From the NCBI GenBank assembly GCA_020849155.1, contig JADLGU010000150.1:1-6575 (forward strand): a stretch of DNA of 6,575 nucleotides. Direction: 5' to 3'. This document shows, one piece after another, positions 1 through 5,339 of the stretch. The position numbers and the translations under genes were made by a program. Each line of letters starts with the position of its first letter. Positions within the stretch are counted from its first letter, which is position 1. The notes under the pieces were generated by a model that was not told where the DNA came from, did no database searches, and was given only the letters and a program-made list of their open reading frames with translations. This DNA comes from Rhodocyclaceae bacterium (GTDB lineage: Bacteria > Pseudomonadota > Gammaproteobacteria > Burkholderiales > Rhodocyclaceae).

Positions 1-1
1 C

Positions 2-1285
2 CGTTTCCTCGGTCCGGGCTGGACCCAGCGCGTCACCGACAAGAGTTGCTGGGAAGGCATCCACACCATCCCCGACCACCAGTTCTGGAGCGTGCACCAG
101 TCGCTCAAGGCGCAGATGCTGCATCTGGTGCGCCACCGCATCGCCGAGCAGCATGCCCGCAACCACGGCTCCGAAGCCCACCTCGATCGGCTGCTGAAAC
201 TGGCCAATCCCGACAACCCCAACGTCCTCACTATCGGCTTCGCCCGGCGTTTCGCCACCTACAAGCGCGCCGCCCTGCTGTTCGAGAACCTCGACTGGCT
301 GCGCGAAATCCTCTGCGATCCGCAGCGGCCGGTGCTGTTCCTCTTCGCCGGCAAGGCCCATCCGGCCGACCAGCCCGGGCAGGCGCTGATCCGCCGCGTC
401 ATCGAGGCAGCGCGCCTGCCGGAGTTCGAGGGCAAGATCCTGGTGGTGGAAGGCTACGACCTGCGCTTCGCCCGGCGGCTGGTCTCGGGAGTCGATGTCT
501 GGCTCAACAACCCGCAGTATCCGCTCGAGGCCTGCGGCACGTCGGGCATGAAGGCCGCCATGAACGGCATCCCCAACCTTTCGGTGCTGGACGGCTGGTG
601 GGGCGAGGGCTACGACGGCAGGAACGGCTGGGCCATCAAGCCGGCCTCCGACGCCCTCGACGAGGCCAAGCGCAACCACGAGGAGGCGCGCACGCTCTAC
701 GAGATACTCCAGGACAGCGTGGTCCCGCTCTATTACAACTGGGGACCGATGGGCTACTCGCCCGGCTGGGTGGCGATGGCCAAGCATTCCATCGCCAGCC
801 TGCTGCCGCGCTTCAATTCGACGCGCATGCTCTCCGACTACCTGTCGCGCTTCTACGTGCCGGCGGCCCAGCAATGGCGCCGCTATTCGCAGGACAATTA
901 CGCCGGGGCGCGCACCGTGGCGCAGTGGAAGTCGCGCGTGCGTTCGTCCTGGCCCCAGGTGGCGCTGCGCCGCCTCGACATGCCGAAGCGGCGCATCGGT
1001 TTCGGCGACAGCCTGCGCTTCGAGGTCGCCGTCAAGCTCGACGGCCTGCAGCCGGGCGACGTGGTGGTGGAACTGCTGTTCGGCCGGCCGGCCGGAGGCA
1101 GCCAGCCGAAGAAGTCGCGCAGCCATCGCTTCCATCACGAACGTCAGATCGACACCGGCGAGCAGCTCTACGCCCTCGACCTGACCCCCGAGTACTGCGG
1201 CAAGATCGAATACCGCATCCGCATCTATCCGTACCACGAACTGCTGACCCATCCCTTCGAAATGGGCATGATGGTCTGGCTTTGA
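2..1285 (+). CDS. glgP: Alpha-glucan (glycogen) phosphorylase, C-terminal part, 5' end outside the window
   Basis: Glycogen phosphorylase releases glucose-1-phosphate from alpha-1,4-glucan ends using phosphate and pyridoxal phosphate (PLP), in the cytoplasm. The reading frame is open from base 2 to TGA 1283-1285, giving 427 residues. The N-terminal half lies upstream, so no start is assigned. The segment NPQYPLEACGTSGMKAAMNG leads into SVLDGWWGEGYDGRNGW. By family alignment, the Lys of GTSGMK (residue 184 here, bases 551-553) is the PLP-bearing lysine. The GTSGMK/DGWWGEG wording fits the bacterial 'alpha-glucan family' phosphorylases (GT35, TIGR02094 type) better than the E. coli GlgP/MalP form, which has GTGNMK. 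The C-terminus, HPFEMGMMVWL, also looks native for that branch. The stop overlaps the glgA start by four bases, so the two genes probably form one glycogen operon. Family assignment is strong; the exact substrate (glycogen, starch or maltodextrin) cannot be read from the sequence. Confidence 0.93.
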   Translation, partial: RFLGPGWTQRVTDKSCWEGIHTIPDHQFWSVHQSLKAQMLHLVRHRIAEQHARNHGSEAHLDRLLKLANPDNPNVLTIGFARRFATYKRAALLFENLDWLREILCDPQRPVLFLFAGKAHPADQPGQALIRRVIEAARLPEFEGKILVVEGYDLRFARRLVSGVDVWLNNPQYPLEACGTSGMKAAMNGIPNLSVLDGWWGEGYDGRNGWAIKPASDALDEAKRNHEEARTLYEILQDSVVPLYYNWGPMGYSPGWVAMAKHSIASLLPRFNSTRMLSDYLSRFYVPAAQQWRRYSQDNYAGARTVAQWKSRVRSSWPQVALRRLDMPKRRIGFGDSLRFEVAVKLDGLQPGDVVVELLFGRPAGGSQPKKSRSHRFHHERQIDTGEQLYALDLTPEYCGKIEYRIRIYPYHELLTHPFEMGMMVWL

Positions 1286-2775
1286 AGGTTCTCTTCGTCA
1301 CCCCCGAGCTGGCGCCGTGGATGAAAAGCGGCGGCCTCGGGGAAATCTCCTGGTCCCTGCCCGCCGCCCTGCATCAGGCCGGCATCGACGTGCGCATTCT
1401 GGTGCCGGCCTACGCGCCCTTGCTCGCCGCTTTCCCCACGGCGAAGCCCGTCGCCGAATTCGACCGGCCGGGCGGCGCGCTGCACCCGGCCCAGCTGCTC
1501 GAGGCGAAAGCCGCCAACGGAGTGACCCTGCTGCTGCTCGATTGCCCGGCCTGCTATCTGCGCGAGGGCTCGGCCTATCTGGACGCCTACGGCAACGATT
1601 TCCCCGACAACCATCTGCGCTTCGGCCTGCTCTCCCGCGTCGCAGCGCTGCTTGCCAGCGAGGCCAGTCCGCTGCGCTGGCGCCCGGAAGTCCTGCACTG
1701 CAACGACTGGCCCTGCGGGCTGGCGCCGGCCCATCTGCATTTCCTGCCGGGCGAGAAAGCCGCAACGGTGATGTCGATCCACAACCTGGCCTTCCAGGGC
1801 ATCTTCCCAGGCGACACCCTCGCCGCCCTGGGCCTGCCGCCGCAAGCCTACGCCATAGAAGGCGTCGAGTTCTGGGGCCAGCTGTCCTTCATGAAGGCCG
1901 GCCTGCATTACGCCGACCGCATCTCCACCGTCAGCCCGCGCTACGCCGAGGAGATCCAGACGGAGGAATTCGGCTACGGTTTTGCCGGCCTGCTGCGCTG
2001 GCGGCGGCAGGACCTGGTCGGCATCCTCAACGGCATAGACATGGAGGCCTGGAATCCGGCCACCGACCCGCACCTGCCCAGGCGCTACGAGTTCGCCCAT
2101 ATGAAGGGCAAGGAGGCCAACAAGGCGGCGCTGCGCAGCCGCTTCGGGTTGCTCGATGAAGCTTCGTCGCCGCTGCTTGGCGCGGTCTGTCGCATCACCC
2201 ATCAGAAAGGTCTCGACCTGCTGATCGAGATTGGCGAGGAGATCGCTCAGCTGCCGGCTCAACTGGCCCTCCTCGGCACGGGCGACAAGTCCCTCGAAGC
2301 AGCGCTGCTCGGCCTGGCGCAGCGCCATCCTGGCAGGTTCTCGGCATGGATCGGATTCGACGACGGCCTCGCCCATCTATTGGAAGCCGGGGCGGACATT
2401 TTCCTGATGCCCTCCCGCTTCGAGCCCTGCGGCCTCAACCAGATGTACAGCCTGCGCTATGGCACGCCGCCGATCGTGCGGGAGACCGGCGGCCTGGCCG
2501 ACACGGTGGTCGATTGCAGCGATGAAACCCTCGCCGCGGGAACGGCCAACGGTTTCCTCTTCCGCCAAGCCAGCCCTGCTGCCCTGCTGGATGCGATCCG
2601 TCGCGCTGTTGCCGCCTGGCACGACAAGGCGCTCTGGCACAAGCTGCAAAGAAACGGCATGGTGCTCGACTTCGGCTGGTCGAAAGCCGCCAGCGCTTAC
2701 CTGTCCGTGTATACAGGGTTGGCAGGCCAGCCGAAAAAGAAGGCGGGCGGAGCGCGCCGCTCCGCGAACCGCTAG
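1282..2775 (+). CDS. glgA: Glycogen synthase (ADP-glucose type, GT5), TTG start
   Basis: This enzyme transfers glucose from ADP-glucose to the non-reducing end of a growing alpha-1,4-glucan in the cytoplasm. The frame is open far upstream, but homology begins at TTG 1282, giving MKVLFVTPELAPWMKSGGLG and 497 residues, near the usual bacterial GlgA length. With this start the KSGGLG lysine is residue 15, as in E. coli GlgA. The first in-frame ATG (1321) would delete the first beta strand. Family motifs in order are HCNDW (139-143), SIHNLAFQG (around 165-173), RITHQKGLD with Arg304 and Lys309 (the spacing of E. coli Arg300/Lys305), EPCGLNQMYSLRYGT with Glu381, and RETGGLADTV. It overlaps the glgP stop as TTGA with no clear Shine-Dalgarno sequence, which suggests translational coupling. 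The last 16 or so residues are basic and probably disordered. Function is confident. ADP-glucose rather than UDP-glucose use is inferred from the GT5 family. Confidence 0.95.
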   Translation: MKVLFVTPELAPWMKSGGLGEISWSLPAALHQAGIDVRILVPAYAPLLAAFPTAKPVAEFDRPGGALHPAQLLEAKAANGVTLLLLDCPACYLREGSAYLDAYGNDFPDNHLRFGLLSRVAALLASEASPLRWRPEVLHCNDWPCGLAPAHLHFLPGEKAATVMSIHNLAFQGIFPGDTLAALGLPPQAYAIEGVEFWGQLSFMKAGLHYADRISTVSPRYAEEIQTEEFGYGFAGLLRWRRQDLVGILNGIDMEAWNPATDPHLPRRYEFAHMKGKEANKAALRSRFGLLDEASSPLLGAVCRITHQKGLDLLIEIGEEIAQLPAQLALLGTGDKSLEAALLGLAQRHPGRFSAWIGFDDGLAHLLEAGADIFLMPSRFEPCGLNQMYSLRYGTPPIVRETGGLADTVVDCSDETLAAGTANGFLFRQASPAALLDAIRRAVAAWHDKALWHKLQRNGMVLDFGWSKAASAYLSVYTGLAGQPKKKAGGARRSANR

Positions 2776-3086
2776 AAGAGGGCGCGGACGCCCTGGAGGA
2801 GAATCACGAAGCCGGCCAGGCCAACTGCGCCGACAAAGAGGTTGTTGAGGATGGAATTGGTGTTGCGATCGAGCACCCGCTTGGCGAGACCGACTGTGCC
2901 GATCACCGCCAGCAAGGCGACAAAGGTCGCGATATTCGGGTCCTGCAGCAAGGTGCGCACCATGCCGACCAGCCAACCGTCGGGCCCAAGCGTATAGAAG
3001 ACCACGCCGCCGATGCCGGCAGCCAGGCAGGCGAAGATCGACAGAGCGCTCAGGGTTTCGCGGCTTTCATGCATCAGGCGTTCCAT
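2772..3086 (-). CDS. Small three-helix membrane protein of unknown function
   Basis: I do not recognise this 104-residue protein. The ATG at 3086 is chosen because GAGAGGTGA lies just upstream as a good ribosome-binding site. A longer in-frame reading from 3170 would add 28 non-homologous-looking residues and run through the inverted repeat. Three hydrophobic segments are visible, at about residues 12-33, 51-68 and 82-100. The first loop holds a YTLGPDGWLVG stretch, and the second contains KRVLDRNTNSILNN. There is no signal peptidase site or lipobox, so it is probably an integral inner-membrane protein. It lies downstream of the glycine-zipper gene on the same strand with 120 bases between them, and its TAG stop shares the palindrome CTAG (2772-2775) with the glgA stop. 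It may be co-expressed with the glycine-zipper gene if transcription passes the intervening hairpin. The reading frame and start are well supported; the function is open. Confidence 0.8.
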   Translation of the reverse strand: MERLMHESRETLSALSIFACLAAGIGGVVFYTLGPDGWLVGMVRTLLQDPNIATFVALLAVIGTVGLAKRVLDRNTNSILNNLFVGAVGLAGFVILLQGVRALF

Positions 3087-3102
3087 GTCTTCACCTCTCG
3101 TG

Positions 3103-3191
3103 TAAAAAGAAGCCGGCGCAGACAGGACGCGATCGGTTGGCTCAGGACCGATCCCCGAAGGTAGAGGCATCCTGTCTTACGGGCGGCCGGC
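3103..3191 (-). terminator. Nested inverted repeats followed by a T-run: putative terminator or attenuator
   Basis: On the minus strand, between the glycine-zipper stop and the small membrane gene, three inverted repeats nest. GCCGGC (3186-3191) can pair with GCCGGC (3112-3117). AGACAGGA (read on minus at 3177-3170) pairs with TCCTGTCT (3127-3120). GATCGGT (3153-3147) pairs with ACCGATC (3137-3131) around a 9-base loop. The minus-strand sequence directly after the outer arm is TTCTTTTTA (3111-3103). Such a stem followed by a T-run resembles a rho-independent terminator, though the long, bulged stem is not canonical. Only about 16 bases then remain before the next ATG, so partial read-through or regulated attenuation is possible. 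The repeats are exact; the role is inferred. Confidence 0.45.
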
Positions 3192-3206
3192 ATTCGTAAA
3201 CCTTGA

Positions 3207-3749
3207 TCAACCGCGCGCGGCCAGCGCGCCGTTGATGACTCTGACTTTTTCGCCGACGGCAAACGCAGGCTGCGTCGGCTGGCTCACCGTTCTGAGGGAG
3301 CCGTCTTCCATGCGCACACCGACGCGCCAGCTGGTCGACTTCTTGATGTTCTTTTCGATTTCGTGGCCGGCATAGGCGCCGCCGGCGGCGCCCAGCACGC
3401 CCAGCGCCGTTCTGCCCGTGCCATGACCGAACTGGCTGCCGACCACCGCTCCGGCAACGCCGCCGGCCACCGCGCCCACGCCGCTGGCCTGACCCTTCAC
3501 CTCGACGGCGCGGACCGATTCGATCACGCCACATTGCGGACAGGCCGCAGCGACTTGCACCGGTGTCGGCTTGTTCGCTTCCTGTTTGGCCAGCGCCTGG
3601 GCCGCATCGCGCCCCTGCGCTGAAGGAATGATTCCAGTCACGGCGCCCACTGCCGCCAAGCTGGCGACGATCACGGCTATGGCGGCAATGTTCATCAACG
3701 GGCTGGGGCGGGCCGTATGGGTCGGACTGGGTTGCGCGGCTATTTCCAT
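3207..3749 (-). CDS. Membrane-anchored glycine-zipper protein (SlyB/17-kDa-antigen-like domain)
   Basis: This 180-residue protein has a short Pro/Thr-rich N-terminal tail (1-18) and a single hydrophobic anchor (about 20-41, NIAAIAVIVASLAAVGAVTG). A polar linker follows, then CPQCGVIESV (70-79), then a glycine-zipper region (about 90-130) dense in small residues with repeated GxxxG spacing, such as GAVAGGVAGAVVGSQFG. It ends in a basic, strand-rich domain (about 137-176). The layout matches 'glycine zipper 2TM domain' proteins related to SlyB and the rickettsial 17-kDa antigen. It has no lipobox, so it is anchored by a helix rather than lipid. The ATG at 3749 lacks a strong Shine-Dalgarno sequence; an alternative Met19 (3695) has none either and would remove the tail. 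A sigma-54 promoter lies about 30 bases upstream in transcript terms, with two GlrR-type sites behind it. An envelope role is inferred; the molecular function is unknown. Confidence 0.85.
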   Translation of the reverse strand: MEIAAQPSPTHTARPSPLMNIAAIAVIVASLAAVGAVTGIIPSAQGRDAAQALAKQEANKPTPVQVAAACPQCGVIESVRAVEVKGQASGVGAVAGGVAGAVVGSQFGHGTGRTALGVLGAAGGAYAGHEIEKNIKKSTSWRVGVRMEDGSLRTVSQPTQPAFAVGEKVRVINGALAARG

Positions 3750-3789
3750 GACTGAAGAAAACCAGAATTAATTCGCTCAGGCCTCACTA

Positions 3790-3805
3790 TGCAAGTGATG
3801 TGCCA
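3790..3805 (-). promoter_or_regulatory. Sigma-54 (-24/-12) promoter of the glycine-zipper gene
   Basis: The minus strand reads TGGCAC-ATCAC-TTGCA, an exact match to the sigma-54 consensus TGGCAC-N5-TTGCW with invariant GG and GC at the correct 10-base separation. Counting 12 bases from the -12 C (3791) predicts transcription starting near 3779, about 30 bases before the ATG at 3749. Sigma-54 promoters need an AAA+ activator bound upstream, and glrR, immediately upstream on the same strand, encodes one. Confidence 0.85.
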
Positions 3806-3806
3806 C

Positions 3807-3836
3807 TTCCTTTTATTCATTAAAAAACAAAAGGAA
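3807..3836. repeat. AT-rich inverted repeat between the operators and the sigma-54 promoter
   Basis: TTCCTTTT (3807-3814) and AAAAGGAA (3829-3836) form a perfect 8-base inverted repeat around a 14-base AT-rich spacer containing an A6 tract. It directly abuts the -24 element. It is the only strongly AT-rich patch in this gene-free region and could act as a bend, an accessory-protein site or a weak hairpin. I do not find a full IHF consensus (WATCAANNNNTTR) in it. Confidence 0.5.
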
Positions 3837-3862
3837 AGCACCTTCACTCAAGGTTCTGCGGG

Positions 3863-3880
3863 GGCCTGGAACAGGCCTGG
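3863..3880. repeat. Short GGCCTGG repeat beside the proximal GlrR-type site
   Basis: GGCCTGG occurs twice, at 3863-3869 and 3874-3880, 11 bases apart, so on the same helix face. The same bases contain the inverted repeat GGCCTG-GAA-CAGGCC (3863-3877). It sits just promoter-proximal of the operator at 3882. It is not a terminator, because no T-run follows on either strand. Its role is unknown and chance is possible in GC-rich DNA. Confidence 0.3.
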
Positions 3881-3881
3881 A

Positions 3882-3899
3882 TGTCGGGCCCAGGCGACA
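3882..3899. promoter_or_regulatory. Putative GlrR operator, proximal site (TGTC-N10-GACA)
   Basis: TGTC (3882-3885), ten bases, then GACA (3896-3899) exactly match the TGTC-N10-GACA motif that I recall for enterobacterial GlrR/QseF at glmY. The dyad extends one base each side to TGTCG-N8-CGACA. Its centre is about 111 bases upstream of the predicted sigma-54 start at 3779, a usual distance for an enhancer-like site. Confidence 0.72.
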
Positions 3900-3948
3900 A
3901 GAGCGCCGGCGAAGATGCCTAAGCTGATGAAATGTCGACGAATTTCCT

Positions 3949-3966
3949 TGTCGTGTCGAGACGACA
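3949..3966. promoter_or_regulatory. Putative GlrR operator, distal site (TGTC-N10-GACA)
   Basis: TGTC (3949-3952), ten bases, then GACA (3963-3966) form a second exact copy of the motif. The site is nearly a full palindrome, TGTCGTGTCGAGACGACA, with 16 of 18 bases symmetric. It lies 17 bases beyond the glrR stop and 67 bases from the proximal site, centre to centre, and about 178 bases upstream of the predicted start. Two sites would let two activator dimers bind and help form the AAA+ hexamer. A further unpaired TGTCG half-site lies at 3933-3937. Confidence 0.72.
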
Positions 3967-3983
3967 GGGCGCAACAGCCGAAT

Positions 3984-5339
3984 TCAGGCTTTCTCGGCCT
4001 TGAAGAGAGAAGGGGTGAGATTGTGCCGCTGCAGCAGCTTGTAGAACTCGGTGCGGTTGCGCTGCGCCATGCGCGCTGCCTGGGTGACGTTGCCATCGGT
4101 GGTGCGCAGCAGGCGCACCAGGTAATCGTGCTCGAATGCCCGCCGCGCCTCGTCGAGCGAGACCATCATGGTGTTGTCGTCGCGCAGGGCTTGCTGCACC
4201 AGGGAAGCCGGCACCACGGGCGATGTGGACAAGGCCACGGTCTGTTCGACCACGTTGAGCAGTTGGCGCACATTGCCCGGCCATGAGGCATTCACCAGCA
4301 GCTCCATGGCTTCCGGCGCGAAGGTGCGGGCCGGCTTGGCATAGCGCGCCGCCAGCTGCTCGACGAAATGCGCGCACAGCAGGGGGATGTCCTCGCGCCG
4401 CTCGGCCAGAGGCGGCAGGGCCAGGGAAACCACGTTGAGGCGGTAATACAGGTCCGGGCGGAAGGCGCCGCCGCGGATGCTCTCGGACAGGTCGCGATGC
4501 GTGGCGGAGATGATGCGCACGTCGATTGCGACGGTCTCAGTCGAGCCGACCGGCCGCACGCTGCGGTCCTGCAGGGCGCGCAGCAGCTTGGCCTGCAGGG
4601 CGAGCGGCATGTCGCCGACTTCGTCGAGGAACAAGGTGCCGCCCTGAGCCGCCTGGAACAAGCCGCGATGAGCATAGATGGCACCCGAGAAAGCGCCCTT
4701 GGCGTGGCCGAACAATTCGCTTTCGAGCAGATGCTCCGGAATCGCCGCGCAATTGACGGCCATGAATGGCCCGCGGGCGCGGGGGCTGGCGAGGTGGATG
4801 GCCTGGGCCAGCAACTCCTTGCCACTGCCGGAATCGCCGAAGATCAGCACGCTGGCATCGGAAGCGGCCACCAGTTTGGCCTGGCGCAGCACCTCCTCCA
4901 TGCGCTGGCTGCGGGTGACGATGGCCTGGCGCCAGGCTTCCGGCTCGCCGAACTGCTCGCTGCCGCCCGAAAGCTTGAGGGCCAGCTCGACCTGGGACAG
5001 CAAATCCTTGCCGTCGAACGGCTTGGTGAGAAAGCTGAATACACCGCGTTGGGTCGCCGTCACCGCATCCGGAATCGTGCCGTGAGCGGTGAGGATGATC
5101 ACCGGCATCGTCGGCATGACCCCGTGGATGCGGTCGAACAACGCCATGCCGTCCATGCCTTCCATGCGCAGGTCGGTGATCACCAGCCGAGGACGCGCCA
5201 CGGCCAGCTGCGCCAGCGCCTGCTCGCCGCTTTCGGCTGTCTGCACCTCGTAGCCTGCGGCGGTGAGGCGCAGGGAAATCAGCTTGAGCAGGTCGCGGTC
5301 ATCGTCGACCAGCAGGATTCGGGCTTTGGTTTCGCTCAT
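3984..5339 (-). CDS. glrR: Sigma-54-dependent response regulator of GlrR/QseF type
   Basis: This 451-residue activator receives phosphate from its kinase and opens sigma-54 promoters by ATP hydrolysis. The receiver domain (about 6-122) has Asp12/Asp13, phospho-acceptor Asp56 (VITDLRMEGMDG), Thr84 and Lys106. The AAA+ domain (about 138-370) has Walker A GDSGSGKE (168-175), the sigma-54 contact loop as GAFSGA (215-220), Walker B GGTLFLDE (233-240), arginine-finger candidates Arg294 and Arg300, and SWPGNVRQL (352-360). The Fis-type helix-turn-helix is at about 402-440 (GNVTQAARMAQRNRTEFYKL). Stretches such as GVFSFLTKPFD and RNRTEFYKLL closely resemble E. coli GlrR as I remember it. The loop carries Ser in place of the usual Thr of GAFTGA. 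The ATG at 5339 overlaps the stop of the lipoprotein gene (ATGA). Matching operators and a sigma-54 promoter lie just downstream. Confidence 0.95.
   Translation of the reverse strand: MSETKARILLVDDDRDLLKLISLRLTAAGYEVQTAESGEQALAQLAVARPRLVITDLRMEGMDGMALFDRIHGVMPTMPVIILTAHGTIPDAVTATQRGVFSFLTKPFDGKDLLSQVELALKLSGGSEQFGEPEAWRQAIVTRSQRMEEVLRQAKLVAASDASVLIFGDSGSGKELLAQAIHLASPRARGPFMAVNCAAIPEHLLESELFGHAKGAFSGAIYAHRGLFQAAQGGTLFLDEVGDMPLALQAKLLRALQDRSVRPVGSTETVAIDVRIISATHRDLSESIRGGAFRPDLYYRLNVVSLALPPLAERREDIPLLCAHFVEQLAARYAKPARTFAPEAMELLVNASWPGNVRQLLNVVEQTVALSTSPVVPASLVQQALRDDNTMMVSLDEARRAFEHDYLVRLLRTTDGNVTQAARMAQRNRTEFYKLLQRHNLTPSLFKAEKA

Noticed and set aside
46..1281. Long in-frame N-terminal extension of glgA
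   Set aside because: It lies in another frame over glgP, whose family motifs are clear. The extension is Arg/Pro/Ala-rich shadow sequence, and GlgA homology begins at 1282.
1225..2376. 383-residue open frame antisense to glgA
   Set aside because: Shadow frame of GC-rich coding DNA with no recognisable domain; the plus-strand GlgA motifs are intact.
3087..3170. Longer N-terminus of the small membrane protein starting at 3170
   Set aside because: The added residues are not hydrophobic or domain-like and run through the inverted repeats, while the ATG at 3086 has a good ribosome-binding site.
3949..3966. Near-palindrome read as the glrR terminator
   Set aside because: No T-run follows on the minus strand (the next bases are AGGAAATTC). 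The exact TGTC-N10-GACA form and the second copy at 3882 favour an operator.
3750..3983. A GlmY-like small RNA gene under the sigma-54 promoter
   Set aside because: The predicted transcript starts near 3779 and reaches a real coding start after about 30 bases, so there is no room for a separate small RNA before the gene.
3789..4286. Plus-strand open frame of 165 residues starting over the sigma-54 promoter
   Set aside because: It crosses the operator region and then the glrR 3' end in antisense, with no domain and no ribosome-binding site; the operators and promoter explain the region better.
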